Source: BRHc4a sp049323755
GTDB lineage: Bacteria; Bacillota; Desulfotomaculia; Desulfotomaculales; Desulfocucumaceae
Assembly: GCA_049323755.1 (NCBI GenBank)
Contig: JBMOPE010000041.1
Location: 1 to 64,000, forward strand
Direction of reading: 5' to 3'
Length of the DNA stretch: 64,000 bases
The notes beneath the pieces are model-generated. The model did no database searches, had not been told where the DNA came from, and worked only from the letters and a program-made list of their open reading frames with translations. Below, piece after piece: positions 51,361 to 58,996 of the stretch (position 1 is the stretch's first letter; each line of letters opens with the position of its first letter). Made by a program: the position numbers and the translations under genes.

Positions 51361-51443
51361 TGTCTCATAAACTGGACAACATTGATGAGACAAACCTTAA
51401 ACCGTCGTGTCTTATTTACGAGACACGACGCAAAAGTGAGACA
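51361..51443. promoter_or_regulatory. Upstream activator sites (inverted TGTCTCA/TGAGACA)
   Basis: TGTCTCA (51361-51367) and TGAGACA (51386-51392) form one inverted pair. CGTCGTGTCT/AGACACGACG (51403-51412, 51421-51430) is a perfect 10-bp inverted repeat with the same core. A third TGAGACA is at 51437-51443. They lie 100-180 bp upstream of the sigma-54 promoter, the usual distance for enhancer-binding proteins, and directly beside the activator gene. Confidence 0.7.
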
Positions 51444-51485
51444 GCAACCTTCCAGCCAATGACATTTTTTGCTTAGATCTGTTTT

Positions 51486-52865
51486 TTATTTAATATTATA
51501 TTTTTCTAGCTTTCTATAAAGCACCGACCGGTGAATATTCAGGAGCTTGGCTGCATCGCTTCTGTTATTGCCCGATTTTTCAAGGGCCGCCATAAGTATT
51601 TCTTTTTCAGCCTCTTCAATGGCCACCGACAGGTACTTTACACTGGCACGGGCGCTTTGCCTCTTCAACCTTTTTATCAAAATGGGAAAATCTTCAGAAG
51701 TAAGATATTGGGCATCGCTTAAATTTATGGCCTGTTCAAGAAGGTTTTTCAGCTCTCTTATATTACCCGGCCAGTCATACTTTTCGAAAAGCTGAAGGGT
51801 TTCGGGAGAAACACCCCTTGTAGCCGTACCGAGACCTTCATTAAGGCTTTTGATAAGATATTCAGTTAGCAGGGGAATATCCTCCTTTCTGTTCCGAAGA
51901 GGAGGTGTGTATAACAGAACAACATTCAGCCGGTAATAAAGATCCAGCCGAAACAAGCCCGCACCGGTCATTTCCTCCAGGTTTCTGTTGGTGGAGGCAA
52001 TAACCCTCACATCAACCGGTATTGGCTTGCTTCCACCAATTCGCTCAATTTCTCTCTCCTGAAGAACTCTAAGCAGCTTGGCCTGCATGGACTGGTTCAT
52101 ATCCCCAATCTCATCCAAAAGTATGGTGCCCCCCTGGGCCAGCTCAAATTTACCAATTTTACCGCCTTTTTTAGCCCCTGTGAAGGAGCCTTCCTCGTAG
52201 CCGAAAAGCTCCGACTCCAGCAAGTCTTCAGGAATTGAAGTACAGTTAATCCTGACAAAGGGCCTGTTTTTTCTGGGGGAGATACTGTGAATGGCATGAG
52301 CAAGCAATTCCTTACCCGTGCCGCTTTCACCAGTTATTAAGACCGTTGAATTTGTCTTGGCAACCCTGGCTACTTTTTCTTTCAGCATTATAACAGATTC
52401 AGATACTCCGATAATGTGCTCCAGTCCGTACTTTACCCTGCGCTCCTTTTCAAGCTCGTCCCGGTAATAGGCAAGTTCGTCTTCCAGCCACTTTACCTTC
52501 TTAATAAATTCCCGGGCAAGATTAAGCTCATCCCTGAAAAGGCTTTTCCCCAGGCAGCCTATAACCTCTCCGTCCTTAAATACCGGCCAGCGGTGAACCA
52601 ATACATGCCGGCCGTTAATTTCCCAAACATCCCCATACTGTGGCTTTCCTGATCTCATTACCTCAACCAGCCTGGACTGGGGCACCAGGTCATTTATGTA
52701 GCGCCCCAGTATCTTTTCCTTATTTAAACTAAGGAAATCTGCGTAACTTTGGCTAATAAAACGCACTACTCCGTCAGCATCTACATATATTACCCCTTCG
52801 TAGTCATTATCGGCAATAATATTTAATATTTCCAGAAGGCCAGCGTCTTCCCTGTGCAATTCCAT
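51486..52865 (-). CDS. Sigma-54-dependent transcriptional activator with PAS domain
   Basis: The 459-residue protein has an N-terminal PAS domain (about 8-105, DYEGVIYVDADGVVRFISQSYADFLSL), a coiled-coil linker, and the AAA+ central domain. The latter carries Walker A TGESGTGKELLAHAIH, the sigma-54 contact loop ESELFGYEEGSFTGAKKGG, and Walker B GTILLDEIGDM. A Fis-type HTH (SGNNRSDAAKLLNIHRSVLYRKLEKY) follows. It has no receiver domain, so a ligand or redox state sensed by PAS is likely. I start at ATG 52865 behind a G6 site. Oddly, a terminator hairpin ends only about 20 bases upstream, so there is no room for a promoter of its own. Confidence 0.95.
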   Translation of the reverse strand: MELHREDAGLLEILNIIADNDYEGVIYVDADGVVRFISQSYADFLSLNKEKILGRYINDLVPQSRLVEVMRSGKPQYGDVWEINGRHVLVHRWPVFKDGEVIGCLGKSLFRDELNLAREFIKKVKWLEDELAYYRDELEKERRVKYGLEHIIGVSESVIMLKEKVARVAKTNSTVLITGESGTGKELLAHAIHSISPRKNRPFVRINCTSIPEDLLESELFGYEEGSFTGAKKGGKIGKFELAQGGTILLDEIGDMNQSMQAKLLRVLQEREIERIGGSKPIPVDVRVIASTNRNLEEMTGAGLFRLDLYYRLNVVLLYTPPLRNRKEDIPLLTEYLIKSLNEGLGTATRGVSPETLQLFEKYDWPGNIRELKNLLEQAINLSDAQYLTSEDFPILIKRLKRQSARASVKYLSVAIEEAEKEILMAALEKSGNNRSDAAKLLNIHRSVLYRKLEKYNIK

Positions 52866-52881
52866 CCCCCCCGGGGCGTCT

Positions 52882-52915
52882 TTAATAAAAAAGCACCCTT
52901 TACACTTTAGGGTGC
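52882..52915 (-). terminator. Terminator or attenuator directly before the sigma-54 activator gene
   Basis: On the minus strand GCACCCT/AGGGTGC with a 9-base loop is followed by TTTTTTATT. The activator's start codon is 17 bases beyond the T run. Confidence 0.8.
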
Positions 52916-52952
52916 ACAATAAACCTTCTTCTATTTTATCATGGATTATTTG

Positions 52953-53153
52953 TCATACCTCAACATAATATTGAATAATGCCTGATTTTTTTCCGGTCTC
53001 AGGCTTATCAGTAAAGCCCTGGCAGGAAAAATCACAGCAATCACAATCCCTTCCCTCACAATTCCTTTCTTCCATGGAAAGGCAGTGCGGGTCCTTAATT
53101 GACTTCAATTCCTTGTATTTAATGCATTTATAACAAAAACACGGAAGAGCCAT
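52953..53153 (-). CDS. Cysteine-rich small protein (66 aa)
   Basis: The 66-residue product has nine cysteines, most in MALPCFCYKCIKYKEL, PHCLSMEERNCEGRDCDCC and DFSCQG. A metal-binding or Fe-S-like fold is probable. I do not recognise a family. ATG 53153 follows AAGGGGG, which overlaps the end of the XRE gene; the two stop/start regions nearly touch, so they are coupled. Transcription would continue toward the sigma-54 activator through a terminator. Confidence 0.65.
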   Translation of the reverse strand: MALPCFCYKCIKYKELKSIKDPHCLSMEERNCEGRDCDCCDFSCQGFTDKPETGKKSGIIQYYVEV

Positions 53154-53155
53154 AA

Positions 53156-53389
53156 TCAAACCCCCTTACCGGATATATCAGCTTCCACGAAAATCTCCTC
53201 AAACTTTACTCCCTTAAGAGCCACGAGAATACCATCTATAAACTTTTTGCCAGGCTCCCGTTTACCGGCTAATATCTTTGACAGGTAGGAATGGCTGATA
53301 CCCATAGCCTTTGATGCCTCCCTAAGACTGCTGTATCTGGCAGAAATAAGTTCAGACACCTTTTTATTATCCAGGGAATAACCTGGCAC
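53156..53389 (-). CDS. XRE-type helix-turn-helix protein (77 aa)
   Basis: The short 77-residue regulator reads NKKVSELISARYSSLREASKAMGISHSYLSKILAGKREPGKKFIDGILVAL: a complete Cro/CI HTH with recognition helix SHSYLSKILAG. The C-terminus is acidic and has no further domain. I start at GTG 53389 behind GGGGGGTGG. The gene diverges from another XRE gene at 53540, and the 150 bases between carry repeated TTGTATAAT elements. Confidence 0.8.
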   Translation of the reverse strand: MPGYSLDNKKVSELISARYSSLREASKAMGISHSYLSKILAGKREPGKKFIDGILVALKGVKFEEIFVEADISGKGV

Positions 53390-53414
53390 CTTGCCACCCC
53401 CCAGCGGATAAATT

Positions 53415-53519
53415 ATTATACAATATAGTAACACCAATGTTTCCTTTTGTCTACACTATTGTTAATTATTTGTATAATTACTATAATATGTTGCCAATTG
53501 TCACCACCCGTTGTATAAT
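53415..53519. promoter_or_regulatory. Divergent promoter region of two XRE genes
   Basis: Plus strand: TTGCCA (53491-53496), 17 bp, TATAAT (53514-53519). The nonamer TTGTATAAT occurs three times: at 53470-53478 and 53511-53519 on plus, and inverted at 53415-53423, where it gives the minus-strand gene a -10. The shared sequence suggests that promoter and operator coincide. Confidence 0.65.
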
Positions 53520-53539
53520 CTCGAATAAGGGGGCCGGTT

Positions 53540-53917
53540 ATGATTTTTTCATCCTATTTAAAAAACGTTATAAAAACAAGTGGCTACTCATACAGGAAGC
53601 TGGGTTATTTGTCCGGTGTGAATCATACCTACATATCAAAGATATGCGGAGGTTCCTCGGGGGTTCCCTCACCTGAAATATTAAGAAAACTTGCCGATCC
53701 TCTATGCATACCCTACGAGGAGCTTCTTAAGGCAGCAGGTTATCTGGTTACCGAAGACAAGGCAGTCTATTCAGCCCCCTCCGAAAACATCCTTATACGT
53801 GTTGCCAGACTTACACCCGAGGGAAAGGACAGACTGACAGAATTTCTTGATTTTCTTGAAGACTGGGAAAAGAAACAGCGTCAGAAAAAAAGAGCTAAAA
53901 AGAAAAATAATTCCTAA
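53540..53917 (+). CDS. XRE-family transcriptional regulator (125 aa)
   Basis: The 125-residue protein has an HTH at residues 3-60 (LKNVIKTSGYSYRKLGYLSGVNHTYISKICGGSSGVPSPEILRKLADPL). A helical C-terminal part follows (LTPEGKDRLTEFLDFLEDWEKKQRQKKRAKKK) with a strongly basic end. ATG 53540 follows AAGGGGGCC, 21 bases after the -10 element, so the leader is very short. The protein would be a repressor of its own divergent region by analogy with similar pairs; this is inference. Confidence 0.85.
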   Translation: MIFSSYLKNVIKTSGYSYRKLGYLSGVNHTYISKICGGSSGVPSPEILRKLADPLCIPYEELLKAAGYLVTEDKAVYSAPSENILIRVARLTPEGKDRLTEFLDFLEDWEKKQRQKKRAKKKNNS

Positions 53918-54051
53918 ATGTCACATTCCGTAACCTGAGTTCATATCCGGTCAGCCGGAAGCAAAACCACACCTGGCAAATTCATCCTCAAGCCTCGACC
54001 CTATAGCTATACTCTCAACGACATTCATCCACGACATTAAAGATGTTTTTT

Positions 54052-54082
54052 CCAATAAAAAAAGCCCTCAGATTCAGGGCTT
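54052..54082 (-). terminator. Terminator of the catabolic operon
   Basis: On the minus strand AGCCCT/AGGGCT with a 7-base loop is followed by T7ATT, about 40 bases after the acyl-CoA dehydrogenase stop. Confidence 0.88.
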
Positions 54083-54122
54083 AAACATATAGATCAAACA
54101 GTACAGTTGTCGGGTTTGAGAT

Positions 54123-55262
54123 TTACAACCCCAGCCCCCTGGCTATTACAATACGCTGAACCTCGGAGGTTCCCTCACCAATTTCCAGCAGCTTGGCATC
54201 ACGAAGGTACCTTTCCACAGGAAATTCCTTTATATAGCCATATCCCCCATGTATCTGAATAGCCTCAAGGGCTGACCTGGTAGCCATCTCGGAGCAGAAA
54301 AGCTTTGCAATGGCAGCCTCCTGGGTATAGGGCCTGCTATTATCTCTAAGCCACCCTCCCTTAAGGTACATGTTTCTCCCCACTTCTATGTTCATCTTCA
54401 TGTCGGCAAGCTTGAACTGGATGGCCTGAAACCTTGATATCGACTGGCCGAACTGAACCCTTTCCCTGGCATATTTCAATGAGGCATCAAGGCAGGCCTG
54501 GGCAATCCCGACACAGATGGCTGCCACGGCAAGACGCCCTCCGTCAAGCACCTTCATAAGCTGCCTGAATCCGTTGTTCAACGGCCCCAACAGATTTTCT
54601 TTGGGGATTTTAACATTATCAAAGAACAGCTCGTTGGTGTTCGATGAATTCATTCCCAGTTTTTCATAGCCGCTCCTTAGCTCAAACCCCGGCGCATTTA
54701 CAGGCACCAGGAAGGTGCTTATTCCCCTGACTCCCTTTCCTTTTTCGGTTACAGCGGTTACCGTAACCACCCTTGAGTACTTTGCGTTGGTAATAAAGCA
54801 CTTGGAACCGTTAATCACCCAACCGTCACCTTCGGGGACAGCAGTGGTTTTAGTGTTCCCTGAATCGGTGCCGGCCTCCGGCTCCGTGAGCCCCATCGAG
54901 CCCAGGTACTGCCCGCTGCAAAGCTCAGGGAGATATTCATTTTTTTGCTCCTCGCTCCCGAAATAGTATATCGGGGCAATCCCCAGGGCGATATGAGCAT
55001 CGTAGGTGAGGCCCAGCGAGGCGCATGCCCTGGCTATCTCCTCGGTAGCCAGCAGGTAGCTTATATAATCAGCCCCCGCCCCGCCGTATTTTTCCTCCAC
55101 CGGCAGGCCCATCAGACCCATGTCTCCCATCTGCTTAATGATATCCATGGGCATTTCCCCGGTTTTATCCCTCTCTGTCGCTCCCGGAGCAATTTCATTC
55201 TGGGCAAAATCGTAAACATTATCCCTGATAAGCTTCTGCTCGCTGGTGAGCTCAAAATTCAT
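54123..55262 (-). CDS. Acyl-CoA dehydrogenase (short/branched-chain type)
   Basis: The 379-residue flavoprotein oxidises an acyl-CoA to the 2-enoyl-CoA and passes electrons to ETF. It shows the family signatures GLTEPEAGTDSGNTKTTA and GGYGYIKEFPVERYLRDAKLLEIGEGTSEVQR. A glutamate sits at the canonical catalytic position (IGEGTSE), as in butyryl- and short/branched-chain enzymes. Isovaleryl-CoA dehydrogenases have a glycine or alanine there and use another glutamate. The substrate is thus open: isovaleryl-, 2-methylbutyryl- or butyryl-CoA. It is the last gene of the operon that starts at 58996, behind ATG with a GGGGGG site. Confidence 0.93.
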   Translation of the reverse strand: MNFELTSEQKLIRDNVYDFAQNEIAPGATERDKTGEMPMDIIKQMGDMGLMGLPVEEKYGGAGADYISYLLATEEIARACASLGLTYDAHIALGIAPIYYFGSEEQKNEYLPELCSGQYLGSMGLTEPEAGTDSGNTKTTAVPEGDGWVINGSKCFITNAKYSRVVTVTAVTEKGKGVRGISTFLVPVNAPGFELRSGYEKLGMNSSNTNELFFDNVKIPKENLLGPLNNGFRQLMKVLDGGRLAVAAICVGIAQACLDASLKYARERVQFGQSISRFQAIQFKLADMKMNIEVGRNMYLKGGWLRDNSRPYTQEAAIAKLFCSEMATRSALEAIQIHGGYGYIKEFPVERYLRDAKLLEIGEGTSEVQRIVIARGLGL

Positions 55263-55310
55263 GCATAGTCCCCCCTCTCATCATATCTTTTCTACCAAGA
55301 GCGGAATTAT

Positions 55311-56327
55311 TTAAAACCCTGTAGGCCCCTTTGGTATGCGCCCGGTTCTGATGCACTCGCTTCTCAGTGGACGTCCCACTATTTTTTCCACCATACGGCC
55401 TATCTCAAGCACCCGGTCCACGTCTACACCCGTATCAATGCCCATTTCATCCATCATTACCACCATATCTTCAGTGGAAACCAGCCCTACAATATTGGGA
55501 TCCTGGTAATAATAAGCTCCTGTTCCCGAGACGGGATATCCGTCAATAAAATTGGCAGGCTGCCCGCCTATTCCACCCATGGTGCTTTCAAAATGGGTTA
55601 TCCCAGCCTGTAGAGCGGCCAGAACATTTGCCAGCCCCCATCCCCTGGTAACATGGAAGTGGGCGATATGCAGCTCAGGGTTTGGGATTGCGTCCAGTAT
55701 CATTGAAAAGTACTCATAAACCTTGTCGGGGGGTGCCGACCCATCATGGTCGGCATGCTCTATGTCGTCTGCCCCCAGCTCCAGGTATCTCTTGGTGAAC
55801 TCAACTGCCTTTTTGAGCTCCGTGGGACCCTCAATGGGACAGCCCCAGATGGTGCTTACGGTGCCGTTCACCTTAATTCCCGCATCATGGGCCTTTTTGA
55901 TGCACTCTTCTGTCATTTTCCAGTAGCCCTTGTGATCCAGTCCGGAATTCTTATACATATGCGAAGGCGAGGTTGATACCATCTGTAAAATTCTGTCCGG
56001 CCCCACACCCTCCTTTTTAAGCTCGATAGCTCTCTCCACAGCCTTTTCCCTTATGGTGATAGCGGTAAGCTCCACCTCAGAAATTTTATCCTTGACCCGC
56101 TTGCTATTCCTGATAAGCTTAAATAACTGTTCTGCATCAGCAAACTGGGGCATCCCCCTTGGATTGCCAAGGTTTGTAACCTCAAGGCGCTTGATGCCCG
56201 CAAGAATCATTTCCTCAAGAAGCCACAGCTTTGCCTGGGTGGGAATAGTTTTATCCTCATGCTGAAAACCGTCACGGACTGTTATGTCTCCTATAACAAC
56301 TTTTTTAGGATATTTCATTTCAAACAT
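55311..56327 (-). CDS. HMG-CoA lyase-like (pyruvate carboxyltransferase-fold) enzyme
   Basis: The 338-residue TIM-barrel protein belongs to the HMG-CoA lyase/isopropylmalate synthase/homocitrate synthase superfamily. It has ITVRDGFQHEDKTIPTQAKLWLLEEM (D and R of the active site), EVTNLGNPRGMPQFADAEQ, and HFHVTRGWGLANVLAALQAGITHFESTMGGIGGQP. HMG-CoA lyases have a conserved catalytic cysteine in GLGGCPYAPG; here the same place reads GGIGGQPANFIDG, so that cysteine is missing and an insertion follows. It may cleave a different substrate. I start at ATG 56327 after AAAGGAG. The operon context (acyl-CoA dehydrogenase, carboxyltransferase, hydratase) suggests branched-chain acyl-CoA breakdown. Confidence 0.82.
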   Translation of the reverse strand: MFEMKYPKKVVIGDITVRDGFQHEDKTIPTQAKLWLLEEMILAGIKRLEVTNLGNPRGMPQFADAEQLFKLIRNSKRVKDKISEVELTAITIREKAVERAIELKKEGVGPDRILQMVSTSPSHMYKNSGLDHKGYWKMTEECIKKAHDAGIKVNGTVSTIWGCPIEGPTELKKAVEFTKRYLELGADDIEHADHDGSAPPDKVYEYFSMILDAIPNPELHIAHFHVTRGWGLANVLAALQAGITHFESTMGGIGGQPANFIDGYPVSGTGAYYYQDPNIVGLVSTEDMVVMMDEMGIDTGVDVDRVLEIGRMVEKIVGRPLRSECIRTGRIPKGPTGF

Positions 56328-56358
56328 CTGCATTTCTCCTTTACTTAAGTTTATTAAA

Positions 56359-56566
56359 GCCACAGAGGACACAGAGGGATTTAGATAAGTATTAAATCTA
56401 AGATAATTTTTCACAATTAATTAATATAATTTAAATTTATACCTGCTATCCAAAAAGCTCTTAAATAATGATTGATTTGGAATTTATTTACTTTTTATAT
56501 TGGTTTTCAATAAGCTCTCATTATTATTAAACGTTATTTCTCTGTGTTCTCTGTGTCCTCTGTGGC
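56359..56566. repeat. Element with long terminal inverted repeats (MITE-like)
   Basis: GCCACAGAGGACACAGAG at 56359-56376 is perfectly repeated in inverse complement at 56549-56566. The 172 bases between are AT-rich and carry no gene. The right end extends into a TCTGTGTTCTCTGTG tandem. 'CCACAGAGGACACAGAG' repeats are known as intergenic dispersed elements in many unrelated bacteria. This one lies inside the catabolic operon, between the hydratase and lyase genes. Confidence 0.85.
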
Positions 56567-56573
56567 TATTTTT

Positions 56574-57356
56574 TTATGTTCCTTTATAAACCGGCTTTCG
56601 CTTCTCGTTAAAGGCTTTGAGCCCCTCGTCCCGGTCCTCGCTGGCTAGACATACATTGTAGCACTCTGCCTCCAGTGCCAGTGCAGTGTGCAGCTCCAGC
56701 TCCACCCCAAGATTTATTGATTTCTTTGCCTGCTGCAGTGCAATGGGCCCGTTTTTTGTAATCTCCCGCATTATTTCCATTGTTTTTTCCATAAGCTTAT
56801 CCGGTGGAACCACATGGTTTATCAGACCCAGTTCACAGGCTTCCCTGGCAGTTATTCTGCGGCCTGTAAAAATAAGCTCCTTGGCCTTGTTCCTTCCTAA
56901 AACCCTGGGAAGAAGCTGGGTTCCACCTCCACCCGGAATAATTGCAAGACCCACTTCGGGCAACCCGAAAGCCGCCGCTTCCGATGCTATTATAAAGTCA
57001 CAGCAAAGGGCGAACTCACAGCCTCCCCCCAGTGCAAACCCGTTGACAGCAGCCACCAGGGGCTTGGGAAATTCAGCGACTGCGGTAAAGGCCTTTACGA
57101 AAAGTGCCCGCTGTTTCTTCATATCTTCACGGCTCATATTTTTTCTTTCCTTAAGGTCGGCCCCCACACAAAAGGCCTTATCCCCTTCAGCGGTAAATAC
57201 CGCTGCAAATATTTCCCGGTCCTGCTCCATTTCCCCAAGGGCTGCCAGAATATCCCTGGCTGCCTGGGTGCTCAGCGCATTCATGGCCTCTGGGCGGTTG
57301 AAAGACATAATTGCTGTGTGGCCTTCCCGGGTCAGCTTTAAGGTTTGGTAACCCAA
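56574..57356 (-). CDS. Enoyl-CoA hydratase/isomerase family protein
   Basis: The 260-residue crotonase-fold enzyme adds water to a 2-enoyl-CoA. Both catalytic glutamates are in place: FALGGGCEFALCCD and FGLPEVGLAIIPGGGGTQL, and the oxyanion-hole sequence GADLKE is present. In the operon it would hydrate 3-methylglutaconyl-CoA or a similar product. I start at TTG 57356 (GYQTLKLTREG) after GGGAGTG. The longer open frame reads through a GGAATTG heptad repeat and is not native coding sequence. It follows the carboxyltransferase gene after 95 bases filled by that repeat. Confidence 0.92.
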   Translation of the reverse strand: MGYQTLKLTREGHTAIMSFNRPEAMNALSTQAARDILAALGEMEQDREIFAAVFTAEGDKAFCVGADLKERKNMSREDMKKQRALFVKAFTAVAEFPKPLVAAVNGFALGGGCEFALCCDFIIASEAAAFGLPEVGLAIIPGGGGTQLLPRVLGRNKAKELIFTGRRITAREACELGLINHVVPPDKLMEKTMEIMREITKNGPIALQQAKKSINLGVELELHTALALEAECYNVCLASEDRDEGLKAFNEKRKPVYKGT

Positions 57357-57373
57357 TTCAATCACTCCCTCAT

Positions 57374-57448
57374 GTGGGAATTGGGCGTTGGGAATTGGGA
57401 ATTTCCCACTTTCGTTACCAATTCCTAATTCCTGATTCCTAATTCCCA
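57374..57448. repeat. GGAATTG heptad hairpin within the catabolic operon
   Basis: GTGGGAATTGGGCGTTGGGA-type heptads are followed by their inverse (AATTCCTAATTCC, GATTCCTAATTCCCA), giving a large imperfect stem between the carboxyltransferase and hydratase genes. It belongs to the same family as 18371, 25035 and 60475. Confidence 0.85.
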
Positions 57449-57451
57449 TAT

Positions 57452-58996
57452 TTACACCGGATAAACCGGGTGTCTGCGCCTGGTAAAGGGCTGGTCCTTG
57501 GATGCGTATAACTCAAACCGCTTTATCAGCTCATCCCTTAATTCCTTACCGCTTATAATGTGATCAACAACAAGCTCAGAGGCTAGGCGGTAGATATCAA
57601 TGTCTTTTTTATACTCCTGCCTCTTTTGCTCCACGAAGGCAGGCCTTTCTTCAGGGGAAAGAGCCATTATTTTATTCTCATAAACGGCGTTAACTGCGGC
57701 CTCCGGACCCATGACCGCAATCTGGGCGGTGGGGAGGGCCATACAGCAGTCGGGCTCGAAGGCCGGGCCGCACATAGCGTAGAGTCCCGCCCCGTAAGCC
57801 TTTCTAATAACCACTGATATTTTGGGAACAGTGGCCTGGGACATTGCGGAAATCATCTTGGCGCCATGCCGGATTATGCCCTGCCTCTCCACATTTTTGC
57901 CTATCATAAATCCCGGAACATCCATAAGGAACAGAAGAGGTATATTGAAGGCATCACAGAGATTCATAAACCTGGCCGCCTTGTCTGCCGAATCCACAAA
58001 AAGCACGCCGCCCTTTTCAGCAGACTGGTTGGCCAGAATCCCTACACTTCTGCCTCCTATCCTGGCCAGTCCCGTTATAAGCTCCGGGGCGAAAAGCTTT
58101 TTAATCTCAAACCAGCTTCCCTCATCAATGAGCCGGTTAATTACCTGCATCATGTCAAAGGGCTGGTTCTCATTAACCGGTACAATATCGTCTATATCCT
58201 TGCCAGGCGCAGGGGCAGCAGTCTCAATAAGAGAGGGCTTCTCCCTATAGTTCTGGGGGAAATAGGCAATATACCTGCGGCATTCCGATATGGCATCCTC
58301 CTCCCTGACCGCCAGAAGATCTCCACACCCGCTTACAGAGCAGTGCATCCGCGCCCCGCCCATCTCCTCAAGGGTTACCTTTTCAAAAATAACCATCTCG
58401 GCCATTCGCGGAGACCCCAGGTACATGCTGGCGTTCCCTTCCACCATAAACACAACATCGCAAAAAGCCGGTATGTATGCGCCCCCGGCTGCTGAAGGCC
58501 CAAACAGAAGGCATATCTGGGGTATCATTCCGGACATTTTTACCTCGTTTATAAATATCCTTCCCGCGCCCCTCCTCCCGGGAAACATCTCGATCTGGTC
58601 TGTAATTCTGGCGCCGGCGGAGTCAACAAGATAAATCATGGGAACCATCATGTCAATGGCAGTTTCCTGGATGCGAATTATTTTTTCCACTGTGCGCCAT
58701 CCCCATGAACCCGCCTTGATTGTGGAGTCATTGGCCATAACACATACCGTTCTGCCATGTATTTTCCCTACCCCGGTAACCACTCCGTCCGCCGGCAGGT
58801 CTCCGGCCATATTATTTGCCCAGAAGCCGTCTTCTATAAAACTGTCAGGGTCAAGAAGAAGACTTATTCTTTCCCTGGCAAACAGCTTGCCTTTTTTGGC
58901 GTTGCTGTCGTGGTATTTCTGATGGCCACCCTTTTTAATCTCCGCCTCTTTTTCTTTAAGTTGCGCACTCGGTGTGTTAAAATTATTCTCATCCAT
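57452..58996 (-). CDS. Biotin-dependent acyl-CoA carboxyltransferase subunit (MmdA/MccB/PccB family)
   Basis: The 514-residue protein has the two crotonase-like halves of biotin carboxyltransferases: YLVDSAGARITDQIEMFPGRRGAGRIF and FGPSAAGGAYIPAFCD in the first, FLMDVPGFMIGKNVERQGIIRHGAKM and YGAGLYAMCG in the second. It moves CO2 between carboxybiotin and an acyl-CoA, in either direction depending on partners. No biotin carboxylase or biotin carrier is adjacent; a free carrier and Na+-pump subunits lie at 28.9-30.5 kb. The start is ATG 58996 behind AAGGAGGG. It is the first gene of the catabolic operon, with a sigma-54-like site about 75-90 bases upstream. Confidence 0.93.
   Translation of the reverse strand: MDENNFNTPSAQLKEKEAEIKKGGHQKYHDSNAKKGKLFARERISLLLDPDSFIEDGFWANNMAGDLPADGVVTGVGKIHGRTVCVMANDSTIKAGSWGWRTVEKIIRIQETAIDMMVPMIYLVDSAGARITDQIEMFPGRRGAGRIFINEVKMSGMIPQICLLFGPSAAGGAYIPAFCDVVFMVEGNASMYLGSPRMAEMVIFEKVTLEEMGGARMHCSVSGCGDLLAVREEDAISECRRYIAYFPQNYREKPSLIETAAPAPGKDIDDIVPVNENQPFDMMQVINRLIDEGSWFEIKKLFAPELITGLARIGGRSVGILANQSAEKGGVLFVDSADKAARFMNLCDAFNIPLLFLMDVPGFMIGKNVERQGIIRHGAKMISAMSQATVPKISVVIRKAYGAGLYAMCGPAFEPDCCMALPTAQIAVMGPEAAVNAVYENKIMALSPEERPAFVEQKRQEYKKDIDIYRLASELVVDHIISGKELRDELIKRFELYASKDQPFTRRRHPVYPV

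Noticed and set aside
56686..57351. 221-residue antisense frame over the enoyl-CoA hydratase gene
   Set aside because: Low-complexity serine/alanine-rich shadow of a conserved gene, without a start site.
57357..57449. N-terminal extension of the enoyl-CoA hydratase (GIRNQELGIGNESG...)
   Set aside because: The extra residues are the translation of the GGAATTG heptad repeat. A ribosome binding site and TTG start lie after it, at the family's normal N-terminus.
57866..58495. 209-residue antisense frame over the carboxyltransferase gene
   Set aside because: Shadow frame, no ribosome binding site, no recognisable motif.
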